Origin: Hyaloperonospora brassicae | Lineage: Eukaryota; Oomycota; Peronosporomycetes; Peronosporales; Peronosporaceae | Direction: 5' to 3' | Length of the DNA: 64,000 nucleotides | Assembly: GCA_947650285.1 (NCBI GenBank) | Contig: CANTFL010001441.1 | Span: 248,001 to 312,000 of the forward strand | Shown: positions 48,320 through 60,440 of the stretch, piece after piece | Numbering within the stretch: the first letter of the stretch is position 1 | Layout of the letters: each line of letters starts with the position of its first letter | Notes under the pieces: generated by a model | What the model was told of the DNA's origin: nothing | Seen by the model: only the letters and a program-made list of their open reading frames with translations | Database searches by the model: none | Translations under genes and position numbers: made by a program

Positions 48320-50075
48320 ATTACTGTATTTATATCGTTAAGTACGAAAGTAATTACACATATAAAAGCTTCAATTTTTTAACTTATGAAGTTATTCAGA
48401 TTCGCTCCAATTACTCATTAATTTCACCCACAAATACTCTAGAACCCACTACCCGTATAAAAAACATGCTATAAGGAACATATTTGCATCCAATCATATT
48501 CCGTAAATGGTGCTTTTTCTATCGTTATTAGAGGATCGCCGAAGAAGTATCAGTAAATGATTATTTTATGTCTTTCCGCTTTTACCGATTTATACAACAA
48601 GTAACTGCGCCATCCCCTAATAATGTCTAATGACTAGCGAATCTAATACTGTAAATACGCCAAATAAAATTTTTTTGTAATATCTATCTAATCACAAATG
48701 CGTAGATAAAGAGTCCTCGCATGTAAATGATATAGATGAAGCCAGTTTACATATGAGCATGACATCGAGAGACCGAGTAGTCGTTTGAAAGGATTATTTA
48801 CATAAAGAAGAAACCGATATGTTAATAATACGCCTAGCAATCAATGCTTTGATTGGATTGATTAGCAGAAAGTCACGTACCACTCCACAATATAATTGGT
48901 CATATAATCTCCAGATTGCGCGTGCAGTATACGTGCATATTTTAAAAAGTATGTAGCCTCATCATCTTACTATTAAGATACAGATTATGGCCCGAAAACT
49001 CTATACATCGAAGGCTTTCGACGGCAATCGATGTATAAATGATGGAATTGATACGACCGCCGACTTAAAATAAGATAGGTCGTTTGTGTGCGATAGCGAT
49101 TTCACGTATTTATGCTTATCTTTATTATAATGGTCGCTCAAGGTTATGTATCATTGACGCCAAAACAAAAGTAGTCCCTAATTTATTCTAGGCATTTAAT
49201 CTGACGATACGCTCTAGATATTGTCATGCAACTTTTTCCTTATCAACTAAGGTCGACCAGCAGCAAGTACTAATTTGGTATGCAAGCTTTTTGTAGCTTA
49301 AAAGGAGAGTAAAGAATAAGTCAGTAGTTATAATTACAATTTATGAAATTGACCGAACTAAAATCTGATAATATAACCGTAAGGATAATCTTAACTGACT
49401 ACCGGTAAAGATTTGCTCGTTTTTCGGTGTCGGCTGTATGTGGCCTAAGTAAGAAATATACTCGATTTGCTTCTAACTCCGTACTGTATAACCGATACAG
49501 ATTTTTATTTAGGTAGAATCAGGCTATAGAGCGTGTAAAGTAATTCGATTGTTCTATAGATTTTCGAAAGTTGGTGTATTAATGACAATATTACGCTTAG
49601 AAGCAATCTCACCATCGAAGCGACATTTCTAAAACGTCTATATTAATACGACAAAAAATAAATTGAATAAACAGTATAGGCTTAAATATAGAAGAGCTGC
49701 ATACTTCGAACCTATAATAGTCATACCCGTTTTTATTTAAGAGAGGTAAACATATTAGCTGATAGCTGTGCTTTCGAATTAGCGTCATAATAAAAGTTAA
49801 TGCTTTGCATCGGCATCTAATCAATTTGAGAATGCGTGTTAAATGTATACACAAAATATTTCAATCAATGAAATTGGTATTTAATCATAGAGAGTGGTAT
49901 ACAGCGTAAACTCTATTTGGTCCCTAGACACATTATTTATTATGGGTGATGCAACAGAACAAGAAATTTAAAAATCATCTTGAGGACAGAATATGCTCAC
50001 ATCAGCCAATAATTGTACTCTACACGCTGCGATAGTTTGTGCGTGAGTACATCCAAGTTGACGGGATTTCACAGT
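48320..50075. other. AT-rich stretch, no recognisable gene
   Basis: One 81-codon minus-strand frame (49,609-49,854) without a recognised domain. Nothing else is supported. Confidence 0.55.
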
Positions 50076-50079
50076 AATT

Positions 50080-50900
50080 GAATAACACCCTTCGTTCGGT
50101 GCCCAATACAGACTCAAACGACGCAATTAGAATAGTAAAGGCCGTCTTAAAACTTTAAATATTTAGCTTTTCCGTAGACTTCCAAAAGAACACAGATGAT
50201 CTTGATCGGTTCAGCAAGGCAGTCCATATTTTACAGTCGCGAAGTAAACCAGAGACGAGGGTAGTTTTCTTGTTATTAATGATAGTGTCTAGATCGGAGA
50301 CAATTCATTAAGCTACCCCTTCAAAACACCTTATCATTCATGACATTTTGACTCCATGGTTTAATTCAGGTATAGTCTCCGATCGAGACCCATAGTCCAC
50401 GCCGAAATTTTGTCAATCCGTGGTCCTTTTCAAAAGATCACGGATTAAGATGTCGACCAGTGATCATCCAAAAAGACGTACATACGGAACAAGCAAACCG
50501 AGTCCTCGGCATGTTACCTCAATAATACGTCCACTCGTCGACGAGTATAGTGAATTTGGCCATTGGCGAGATTCGATAATAAAAACCCGGTGCATGCGTC
50601 GCCTGCACACGCACTTTTTTTCGTAAATGGATTGCGTACGCCGCGCAAATTCACTTTATTATAGTAAGAATATAATAAATATGGAGGAGGGACTTGCTTG
50701 AGCTAAGACCGAGTTTGCTTCTTCCAATTACTTATCTACATTGGCGTCGACACGTAGGTTGCCGATGTCGACCTCATCGACACCGAAGTCCAACAAATCC
50801 GGATAAATTGATGACGCTATTGCTGAATTAAAGATAATAACAATGCTAATATATTCAGCATCGCCAACGACTAGACCAGTGGAGGCGATACTGCATTAAC
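50080..50900. repeat. Diverged dispersed repeat related to 13,130-14,000
   Basis: Shared ordered blocks include CTCCATG...TAGTC...GATCGAGA...GTCCACG, CAGTGATCATCCA and TGCATGCGTCGCC. A plus-strand frame with ATG (50,450-50,626) is Arg/Ser-rich and matches no known domain. It is a third, older copy of the inner part of inverted repeat arm 1. Confidence 0.55.
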
Positions 50901-52700
50901 GAATAAAAGATTTACTCAGAAGTTTTACGCGTAAGGCGCAATAGTAGAATATTCAAACGATTAGGCAGGATATTCATATCTATACCAAGAAGTAGTAATT
51001 CGATCCGTGCAGGATTGTATCGCTGTAGCGGTGGACTGAAAATAATGTAACAGTTACAAAAAAAGGTAAGCATTAATTATGCAATGAAAGACTCATAGGT
51101 TTAGTCTCTACTTCATATTACTTACACAAGTAGCAACTTATGTTGGCAACAGGCAAGCATTTCCAGAGCGTGTCCTGCCTATTTCGTGCGTTGCGTCGCA
51201 TTAAAACGCTATATGCGATCGATCTACCTCGTTTATAAGTTTAATCTTCCTCCTTATACATGGGGTTTCCCTGCATGTGGTACCAGCACAAACTTTTCTG
51301 ACGATAAAGGAATCACTTCGGTGATCAACCATCGACAGAGTTATGCGGTCGATACCCCACGCGCCAGAATCATTTATGTAAAAAGGCATATTCTTGTCCA
51401 ATCGGTAGATCCGTAATGGAGTCTATATTTAGCCGTTAAATCATTTAAAGATCCTTTTGACGGTCGAAATGAGAACACCTAGCCGGACCGATACTTCTCC
51501 TGATAGACTTGGAGTCTCTTAACAAGAAAATTAGGCTCAGAAGTTTATTTAGCTCATGGCAGAGGTAGCCGCGCACATTCAAGAAACTGAACCAAGATCT
51601 TCAACATTTTTTTAGGTCCTGCTAATAATACGGGTTAGGAAATCACACTGCTTCCACTTCAGCTAATTAATGTACCCGGTGGAATATTCTTCCTAGTGGA
51701 CCGTAATTTATAATATGCCGAAGTAAAGGGGAGTCAAAAGGGTCAAGTCATTCGGTGAAGCGGCTACATACTTTTTCTTAACATTCGGAGGCCTTGCTCT
51801 ACACCAAAGATGGAGATTCGGACCCAGGTAAGTATCTCGACGAGTCAAACTCGATGCATTAAAAAAAGCTATTAAAAACATACGCCCAATAATCCCCTGT
51901 GTTCTATCCCGATTAAAAATATAATATCTCCATGTATGTCAGATAACACGCCGAGTAGTAACATAAATGACTACGGGGTGGTCTGTAATTCAGTGACACT
52001 TTTTTAACTCCTAAGAGAACCCACATTCTCATAACGCTGTGGGGGTTTTCTTTCAGAAGATCCTCCAATCAGTCCAAAAATCGCACTTCAGTTGCTAACT
52101 GGAAATGCGGCTACTCATTGAAAGGGTGCTCGTCGACATATTGAATTATATCTCGGCGGTTATATCCGAACTCTCCCACCGCGGGTATCGATCCAAGAAC
52201 CCCTCGATCCCAGATTTAGTGCAATCCCATTTGACCACTGAAGGCAGTCCGTTAATATTAGAAGAGATGCGTAATCTAACATAAGTCTTAAAGGGGGGAA
52301 GGCCTCCCAAGGAGTATGCTTAAGTTGTAATTACAGCTATGACGGGTTCGCTCTAGAAATACATGGAAGTCTATTCTCTCTTATAATTCAGTGCAACTTG
52401 TCCTGAGCACCGGGTTCGGGGTCTCTTCTCTACCTTAATGCAAATTTCAATAAGTATTAATAATTAAGGTTTACATTTGATGCATATATTAATGGGTATG
52501 TATGCAGTTTAATCTTGATACGATGCTCAGCCATCACAATAAGGGTTCACATTACACCATCTTTGCTTATAAAAGTCATCTCGGACATATTTTCTATATA
52601 GTATAACTAACTCGCTTTGACGCCAACCCCGTGAAGACTTCAAACATTAATGATATGGACGCGATCTCTATTGAAAGCCAATATATATTATCGATCAAAA
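50900..52700. other. Stretch with no recognised gene
   Basis: Opposite-strand frames at 51,186-51,416 and 51,201-51,401 overlap; neither has a recognised domain. Nothing else is seen. Confidence 0.45.
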
Positions 52701-54300
52701 CACTATTACGGTTGAACGCAAGTTTATTTACAATCAACAAAAGAGCAGATTATAAATTCTTTCCTTCCATGTGGTGGTAATAGACGTGCCGACAAAGCAA
52801 TCGTCCCAAATGATTCGATGACTCCAACTTTCGTGGCTACAACTTGAGTGCTTAAAACTCCCGCGGTTATCTAGGCCCCTCTGAAGGCCTTTCCCAGCGC
52901 TTTCAGGTAGGATACTAAATCCAAATCGTCGGAATGTATGCCCTCCCTTCGGGTTCATCGACAATTTTGGATCGCGCATATGCCGCATGAAGAGCAAAAA
53001 AATTTAAAAAATTGAATTGTCAGGCTTTTGATGGCAGCAGCGGGAGAAAGACTCCTGAATTTTGATCAACAGAAGATACATACGTCCGTGCAACCGTTTG
53101 TCTTAGCCATAGATGTACTTCGCATGAGATTGTTGAACAGGCAAATGAATATTAATTTTGGCTGGGTTCGACCAACGAGTGCTATGAATTCCAAATTAAT
53201 TTTAACGTTTTTCACTCTGTAACCAGTTCGGTTTTGGTGGTACAGTGAATTCGAAAAATTATAGATCCAGGATCTTCACGAGGAAGGGACAAAGAGCCAC
53301 ACTCATGGAAGGGGGTGGCCGAGTAAAAATTGGGGCATCAAAGTGGTTGGGCTTTCATGGTCAAAAAGCCCGCAGGACTAATCAAGGAAATACCGCTTTT
53401 AAGGTACCCGCTAAGGGTCACTGACGGAAGACGAACGTGGTCCCTCATCGGTCGCCTCGGACCTTCATCTTTAGACCCGGGTCTCTCATTGAACCCCGTT
53501 TCCTTGTCGGTAGGCCTGGGTCCCTAACTGGTGGACCCGGTCCCTAACAGGTTGACTGGGGTCAATCACTGGTATTTTCGGTCTCTCAAGTTCCGGATAC
53601 TCCTGACCAGTCACATCAAGTCAGTGCACCGGACCAAGGATATAGCGAAGTATTTTGAATATAGTTCGATTTCAAATACTACTCAATTTGAGACCTACGT
53701 GGGACGTCGTCGTGGAGATTAAAAAAAAATTGTTAAGCCTGCCCACCTGTTCAAAAAGAGGATACACTTCGTTGCCACGCCCCGTGGAAGACAGTTGCGT
53801 GGCTGTACCAAGTTCAATATGAACCCGAGGAAATATGTGGCCTGTTAGTTTGTCAAGAACCCCCCCCTAAAGATCCGCTATCGGATGCAGCCTCCCATTC
53901 TGGCGATTAAGGAGAACGAAATAGGCCAGGACGGGTAACACCCCGTGATTACACGAAAGGCCAGGAGCGACAAGCTACATGATAAATTGATAATAAGCCC
54001 ACTCTCGACCGAGTCGATCAAGTGGACACCTACTGACCCACAGAGTGAAGCATATTCACCCGGGGACCAAGGTCTACATCTGCCAAGGCTATCACATCTC
54101 GATCTCTGTTCGAGCCTAATGAAGAGTGCAACCCACAACCCGACGGGATAAAAGCTGAGTGAAGGTCTATACGCCGCATCGGGGAACTCCCCCTCCCCCA
54201 TAGGTCGGAAGTCCGGCACAATGTGTGTTTTGTGGGATCATCATGCAAATTCGAGACCTCACTCTACCACACGTCCATCAGTCATTTAAGTAATTGATAT
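52700..54300. other. GC-richer region of unrecognised coding-like fragments
   Basis: Frames at 52,734-52,997 (minus), 53,028-53,222 (plus), 53,531-53,722 (plus), 53,945-54,151 (plus) and 53,878-54,219 (minus) lie close together. The plus-strand run from 53,580 to 54,240 has few stops and a coding-like composition. At 53,400-53,580 there are irregular repeats of the form GGTCCCT/GGACCCGG. It is probably a decayed retroelement, but I cannot name the family. Confidence 0.35.
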
Positions 54301-54399
54301 ATAAAAGGAAATGTGATGTAACAAGGCGATCCCGTTACTTATCATTAATAATAAAATCATGTATATGCGAAATATATCATAATTGACAACAATCTTGAT

Positions 54400-54760
54400 G
54401 TTTCTCCCAACAGATTTATATAGAACTATCTTATTACAAAAAATTTAGCACTCTAATGCTTGCTATTTGATACGTGCTATTATATGCAACCATCTTAACG
54501 ATCAATTACTGCCAGATGCGCTCGTTCAGTAAAAACTGAGTAGCTACAATACACGGTAGTATTTAAACATAAATTTTCACATTTCAAATGAAGGTATCTG
54601 TGATAGCTTAATTATATTAAGTGCATGACTCCTCTTTCTTCTTGTAATATAAGTTGTCATTATAAAGACCTGCCTCTTCTTCTGCACGTACCGTGTGCGT
54701 GAGGTTTAGGCGCACATACCCACACTGCGATTAAGTAGACACCTTGTAGTGTTTGAGCTC
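54400..54760 (+). mobile_element. Degenerate LTR-like segment 3
   Basis: CTGCACGTACCGTGTGCGTG and ACCCACACTG at about 54,681-54,727 match 14,747-14,792. The upstream core, near 54,508-54,545, is a worn version of the TAGACGCGCGCAA core. No retroelement coding sequence adjoins it. Confidence 0.4.
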
Positions 54761-56505
54761 CAGTGTAGAAATTCCATATTTACAACTTGCTTACTCTGAT
54801 CCAGTGTCGATTAAATTTCGCTGTCAATGCAAGCATTCAGCGCCCCGAAACGCCTCCGCTTCCTTCTTTATACGGCATGTTTGACACTGACATATTCACA
54901 TCTGCCATTTTATGCTGTCATCATGAATTTAGTTATGCGATCATGCACGATCTTATCTATCTTTTCTTTTAGATTACATTATACGCTAATTAATATGCTT
55001 GTTACAAGACAAACGTTTGTAATCTTGACGCGCGTATATCGCCATTCAGTGTCGCAATTAATTTGGAGCTGTAAGACAATATTGTTTATCATAAGTCATG
55101 ATGTTTTGAAGTTCAAGTACAAACCCACTTACAGGTAAGTTTAGACCTCTACTCGATTCGTTTTATACTGTTAACTTCACCAAGTGGGAAGGGGAGACAT
55201 GGTCACCACGTTGAATTATAGATACAGCATGACATGTGGGACGAGTAGATATGGACGCCACATTGGACCACTATACTTCGCTAGTTTCGATAACAGGAAA
55301 TAATGCAGCCCCTGTAGGGACTCACCGTAACTGTGCGCATGTCTTGGACGCAGAGGCTTCTTTACTGTATTGATTCATCTCTTTTGCTTTATCGCAGACC
55401 CAACTTCAGTAGCTTTCTGTCCTGCTCCTACCTCTTTATTCAACTAACCATAATGATTCTGACGTTTATTACGATGATGACCGGATCCGATAGATGCCAT
55501 GTACAGTTTGACGTGTGAAGTGACAATGCCATTATACATTCATGTCAAAGTTTCAACAAAAAAGATTAACTTTAAGCATCATTTTTACTTTTACTTCTAC
55601 CATTTTTTGCATGCAAGCAACTTGATCAAGATTTTACAAATTTCAAGCCAAGCCGTTTAGTGGCGCTTACAGTTTCTATTGATATACTTCTCCCCATGTG
55701 TATTGGTCGACTCAATCGATTTGCTGAACGATAGCAGCTTACTTCTGCTTGACGTCAGCTCCTCGTACGTAATTTCGACCGTAAATGGGGCTATGGAATC
55801 CTCATTACGATGAAGATACTGCTGTCTCATGCGTTTCTTAAGCGCGATGATGCGCAGTCCTAAATATACGCTGATATAGGACGAAGTTTTCGCCTGAAAA
55901 TGGTATATGATTATATTATCGGCTTCTAAAACCCTGCGTCATACATATGTGTGCGGGCTTTTGTATTTGCTCTACGTAAAACAGCGATTTAAACGTTTTC
56001 AATAGCTGATTTGTATCTGGCCCTGACGGACAAGTACGTTGCAGCTTTCTATACACCATCGTCCTCTCATGACTGCTCTATGTACGTTATCAGCCAGGCT
56101 GGTGTCAGCTCCAATCCACGGCGTTCGTTGACATTTACAAATGCTCACCGTGTTCGCCGCAAAGAATATGACCTATTGCGGAGTGTTTGCATGACAGGTT
56201 GTACCGACCCATGTTAGTCAGGGACGTGGCGCCGAAACAGCCAATGATAGAGTGACTACCAATTATTGCGACCCCCTTTCATTATGTCTAATTCAGCTTT
56301 TCAATTTACCCAACGAGTATAGTCCGACATCAACAAAATTAAAAACCAATTAGAAATGTTATACTAAATGCCAAAGGGTCGCACACAGCTAGAAAGCTCG
56401 CTGTTACCTTTTTATCAATACAATATATATATTTGTTTAACGACGGAATTCTGCAAAACAAGCTACACCAGGTCAGCATCAAGAGGCGTAGACTGAGAAC
56501 CTCCC
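54760..56505. other. Stretch with short unrecognised frames
   Basis: Frames at 54,787-54,972, 54,827-55,138, 55,333-55,518 and 56,011-56,217 (all plus) have no recognised domain. No clear polyadenylation signal for effector copy 2 was found just below 56,508. Confidence 0.4.
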
Positions 56506-56507
56506 AT

Positions 56508-57155
56508 CTAAGCAGACACATCCACATCCACACAGGCGGGCCGACCGCTGTTTTCAGGAAGGCGGCAGTTCCTCTTTAGGTACGCAATGTAGGCCTTCTG
56601 ATTTATTGCTTTCAAGAAGTGAGCAGTCATGGGATGAGAACCAAGTTCGTCAATCTTCGCTTCCGCTTCAGCCCGGGTAATTTCATCTTCACGCATCCAG
56701 GTGCCATAGTTGTCGTCATAGTCCGATTTGGACATGCCTACCGCAAGTTGGTCAAGAAAAACATCCTTGTTCTTTGGAATCCTGAACTTCCTCGAGGGCT
56801 TGGAGGTCTCAGAGCTTGATGAGCTGTCGGAGCTGTCGGAGCTGTCCGAAATGTCAAAGGTGATAAAGTTGTCGTCAGACGTGTTGATCTCGGTATTCTC
56901 GTTACCAGACGGCGATCCGTTGCTGGCCATGACAGCGGGTTCTGAAGCCGGGATCTCAGGGTCCTCGGCTTCCAAGTGGCGTAGCAAGCGCTGGTGCTTG
57001 GGGTTCGTGTCCGCAGCGACCGCGTCGTGGTCGGCCAGCACAGATGATGTCTCACCAGACTTCAGGAGGTTGTTGGACGTCGGAGCGGCGGCAACGGCAC
57101 TGTCGTAGGTCGCAAGGCAAAGCACCGCCGCCGACACGAGTAGCGAAGGACGCAT
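56508..57155 (-). CDS. Secreted RxLR-type effector protein, copy 2
   Basis: This intact 215-residue frame starts at the ATG complementary to 57,153-57,155. A longer upstream frame (to 57,314) covers promoter sequence and is not chosen. Residues 1-23 form the same signal peptide as in copy 1, and RLLR lies at 56-59, followed by EAEDPE. The first 78 codons differ from copy 1 at about five nucleotides (S24P, D51N, three silent). From residue 79 the proteins differ strongly: a Ser/Asp-rich linker (DSSDSSDSSSSS, 105-116), a basic patch (PSRKFRIPKNK), then YGTWMREDEITRAEAEAKI (150-168) and CRLPENSGRPAC (197-208). The last two parts align with copy 1 in position, so architecture and paired Cys are kept while sequence is not. 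An identical Inr/FPR promoter lies 50-67 bp upstream. Effector class: confident; host target unknown. Confidence 0.88.
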   Translation of the reverse strand: MRPSLLVSAAVLCLATYDSAVAAAPTSNNLLKSGETSSVLADHDAVAADTNPKHQRLLRHLEAEDPEIPASEPAVMASNGSPSGNENTEINTSDDNFITFDISDSSDSSDSSSSSETSKPSRKFRIPKNKDVFLDQLAVGMSKSDYDDNYGTWMREDEITRAEAEAKIDELGSHPMTAHFLKAINQKAYIAYLKRNCRLPENSGRPACVDVDVSA

Positions 57156-57688
57156 TGTAGAGGCGAAGGATGGACAGTTGGGCCGGGCGATCGGTATTCG
57201 AGACGGCAAATTGGGAAGTGAGATCGACGCTGTTGGTCGAAAGGCTTCGAGCCAAGTCCTCGACGGACTACTGACAGCGAATCTGCCCACATTCGGTGGC
57301 CGAGCATTCTTCAAGCTGGGCGGTCGGTCTGGTCCGCTTCTGTTCCACCAATCCCTAATGATAGGTTTTCGAGGTGGATTCTTTCCGTTTCCCGAACACT
57401 GTTGGTTGCCGACGACTCAGACGTGGACATGGATGTCCGAGCGAGAGGAAGCCGCTGTCCTGTGCATCGAATGCAAAGCAGACATTGCGATAAGCGTTTC
57501 CGTCATTTCTAGTTGCGATCCTCTTTCGCAACCAGAATTAACGGCAGTGCAAGCTGCAAGAGGCGTTACTTGTACTGTGAAGCGAGTCTTGCGTGTGACA
57601 ATCAACTTCCTTTACCAAGACCTGGCACTCAGGTTCGACTGGCTATGTCCGTGTCCAAAGCGACGTCGCATCTGCAGAATATACGTAT
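57156..57688 (-). repeat. Duplicated promoter region of effector copy 2
   Basis: This matches 17,900-18,435 in inverted orientation. The part at 57,156-57,590 is about 85-90% similar by eye and 57,600-57,688 is nearly identical. Clustered changes and small indels lie around 57,340-57,420. The plus-strand frame at 57,178-57,738 is a shadow across it. Confidence 0.75.
57205..57222 (-). promoter_or_regulatory. Oomycete Inr/FPR core promoter of effector copy 2
   Basis: The complement reads CTCACTTCCCAATTTGCC, identical to that of copy 1 although surrounding promoter DNA differs at roughly one base in ten. It ends 49 bp before the ATG. Confidence 0.75.
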
Positions 57689-57700
57689 CAGTGGCACGAA
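57689..57700. repeat. 12-bp target-site duplication, left copy
   Basis: CAGTGGCACGAA occurs here and at 58,842-58,853, immediately flanking the 1.14 kb insertion. The undisturbed site in the other duplication copy (complement at about 17,891-17,902) has it once, in the order CGTAT-CAGTGGCACGAA-CAGCGACAG. Confidence 0.85.
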
Positions 57701-58841
57701 GTGGTGGTGTCAAGTACGTCCATTATTATGATAACTAACGACTGATAAGTGTGACAAGAAGTACGGCCCGGGTATCGGGTCGACAACTAAAGGGCTCCGT
57801 AGAGCCAGGGGCGACGGCAACGAGGTCAGAGACCCTCCTACCGAAGCCAACTACGAGTCAATCATGACCGCTGGCGCGACCAAGTAGACTGGGGACATGC
57901 GTACCGCCGGAGCGGCAGCACGTACAACGCGGGTATGCTGCCATATAAGGCAACAAACCCCTTTAGGACCGCTTGCGCGGCCCCCGACGTGGAGTGCGAA
58001 CACCGAAGTGACTGCGTGGCGTGGAGAACGCCACCCCGCCATATATCTCTCCGAGGAGCTCAACCATCTGCGATGGTGGCTCCCTTCAGCCGCTTGCGCG
58101 GCCCCCGACGTGGAGTGCGATCACCGAAGTGACTGCGTGGCGTGGAGAACGCCACCCCGCCATATATCTCTCCGAGGAGCTCAACCATCTGCGATGGTGG
58201 CTCCCTTCAGCCGCTTGCGCGGCCCCCGACGTGGAGTGCGATCACCGAAGTGACTGCGTGGCGTGGAGAACGCCACCCCGCCATATATCTCTCCGAGGAG
58301 CTCAACCATCTGCGATGGTGGCTCCCTTCAGCCGCTTGCGCGGCCCCCGACGTGGAGTGCGATCACCGAAGTGACTGCGTGGCGTGGAGAACGCCAACCC
58401 GCCGTCTATCTCTCCGAGGAGCTCAACCATCTGCGATGGTGGCCCCCTTCAGCCGCTTGCGCGGCCCCCGACGTGGAGTGCGATCACCGAAGTGACTGCG
58501 TGGCGTGGAGAACGCCAACCCGCCGTATATCTCTCCGAGGAGCTCAACCATCTGCGATGGTGGCCCCCTTCAGCCGCTTGCGCGGCCCCTTGACGTGGAG
58601 TGTGCGCTCGCCGCAGCGGCGACACGTGGCGCGGGGTACGCCTCCAGTCCGTAAAACACCCCTGCTAGGGCCGCTTGCGCGACCCGTCGGTCTCCTACGC
58701 CCACACCCGCGACTGCGAGTGCAGCGTGCCCGCGTCAGATCTTCGACCACGTCGGCTCCCCAAGGGGAGGATTCCCTCCGACGTGACTGCCCCGAAGGGA
58801 AAAAGACTGGCTTGAGCTGAACCGTGAAAATTTGGGAATGA
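57701..58841. mobile_element. 1,141-bp GC-rich insertion with tandem repeats
   Basis: Comparison with 16,320-17,975 shows this segment as a clean insertion flanked by a 12-bp direct repeat. Its ends (GTGGTGGTGTCAAG and the complement of the other end, TCATTCCCAAATTTTC) are not inverted repeats. There is no obvious poly-A tail and no recognised protein domain. More than half of it is a 121-bp tandem array. A variable-length target-site duplication without terminal inverted repeats would fit a retroposed or non-autonomous retroelement, but the class is not established. Confidence 0.7.
57971..58595. repeat. 121-bp tandem repeat, five full units plus partial
   Basis: The marker GCTTGCGCGGCCCC starts at 57,971, 58,092, 58,213, 58,334, 58,455 and 58,576, exactly 121 bp apart each time. 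Units 1-3 carry CACCCCGCCATATAT; units 4-5 carry AACCCGCCGT(C/A)TAT, so the array has two variant groups. Because 121 is not a multiple of three, frames shift at each unit, and the long frames seen here (for example 58,263-58,820) are artefacts of the repeat. Confidence 0.95.
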
Positions 58842-58853
58842 CAGTGGCACGAA

Positions 58854-60440
58854 CAGCGACAGTTTCTTGGAGGCACGTTACAAGCGCTAGTCCATCTTCT
58901 GGTCCGAGCCTGGTCAAAGACTAGCTTCGATGGGATTATTGCGACTGTCCTCTGTTGGCCAATAGCCGGGCCGGTCTACTTCTAGTGCACAGTCGTCAAC
59001 TAACACACAGTCGGGCGTTGCGCCTACTCGTGCAGCATGTCTCAGGCTGGATGGGGCTCGAACACAGCACATGTGCTGAAAGTGAGAAGATCGTCTCGAT
59101 CGCGCGCAGAGCCAAAAGTGCTCACCGACATACCCCAGTTGCACTGTTGTTTTCCTTAGTGGTCCAGTACGTGCGTGGAAGGGCCAGCCATATCTCTAGC
59201 GTAAACGGGACAAAAGCGGTGGCCGACGTCTAAATCTTTACCACTTGAATCGCGATGAAGTAGCTGTGGTGCAAACGACACTGGGTGTGCTATGGACTAG
59301 CCCTCTGTGTGCTCTGGACTAGCGTTCTCGCAATTGCTCGACATAGGAAGGGCGGTCGAACAAACCACCGCCTGCGCTGTAAAGGCGGCTTGCAATGGCA
59401 GTAGTCCCGGAGTCGGCGCGCATCTACTTGGCCACGCGGCTGTGTAGAGCACCAGGAACACATTCAGCACAGTGACCGGCTATCGCGCACCTGTCAGTCC
59501 ATCACCTGGTGCCACTTCTTTATTGCCACGTGGTTCGTATAGGGTGTGCAGGAAGAACTCTTTCTACTCGTCTGTCATAGTCGTCCTGGTTGATCACTTC
59601 ATTCGCTGAGCGGATTGCAGGCCTGCTGCAATCGTCATGATATTGCTGTCGTTTTATGAGAATATCTTATGGTCTACCAAAACCTCTTCATTGCGGACGT
59701 CGATAAAGACAAGGCCATCGGCTCTAGCGTGCGCGTTTCGATGGCTCAATACGTATCAACGCAGGATATCACCTTCTTGTACGATGCCGATAAAGGCGAC
59801 GATATCGGCAGCGTATAGAGTGCTTCCACAGCCGCTTGACGTGTATCATGCAGGGCGCTGTCTCACTGTATATTGTATATCGTGTTAGCTCTAAATCTCG
59901 AAAAGTCGATGATGCTGCAGTTATCATTACGTTTGATGTCAGTGAACATGTCGAGACAATAGGTTGACGTAAGGACAGAACGCACTCATTGTTTGTACTA
60001 TTCATACGCATGAAAAACACCTGGCGCCATTGACGAGAAGGATGAGGGTATGATCAGTGGGGATGGCCATCACTTCCGCTGCTAGCAAATGCGTTTCTCT
60101 CCTCTCTAGAATATGCCTCAGCCGATGTCTAGGACTCGTACGAAAGTGCTGCCAACCTCGTCAGTCCTCAGCTTCGGAGTGATACGACCTATTAATCTCG
60201 TATGAACGCCAATAAGCAAGAGCGCAAGAATAGGACAAAGAGTGAGGCGCGACTACTGTGTTACGCCACTGACGTGATCAAACCTGCTGATGCGTACCAC
60301 CATCATATAAGCATCGCTTTCTCGTCGGTACGGTTAGGCTCAATCGATACCTACTGATATTGTAATTACTAAACCAGTCACATGCCCCTGCACGTAGTTT
60401 GCTTAGCGGTATGGCTTCTCGGTCCATCCCCTGCACTGAT
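58854..60440 (-). repeat. Duplicated effector-flank block, copy 2
   Basis: Inverted copy of 16,320-17,900. Frames 58,914-59,144 (minus) and 58,955-59,233 (plus) have translations identical to 17,599-17,829 and 17,510-17,788. Frames 59,637-59,888 and 59,769-60,020 differ slightly from their partners. Similarity fades from about 60,330 outward. No known gene is recognised in it. Confidence 0.8.

Noticed and set aside
52150..52260. tRNA-like stretch (GGTTCTTGGATCGATACCC on the minus strand)
   Set aside because: A T-arm-like hairpin is visible, but I could not form a 7-bp acceptor stem or a credible anticodon stem and loop.
57178..57738. 186-codon plus-strand frame opposite the effector promoter
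   Set aside because: It overlaps the promoter of effector copy 2 and the insertion boundary. In copy 1 the same strand has different frames, so it is a shadow.
58021..58820. Long overlapping plus-strand frames (117 to 185 codons)
   Set aside because: They are produced by the 121-bp tandem repeat, whose length is not a multiple of three, so the same peptide segments recur in shifted order. Not evidence of a gene.
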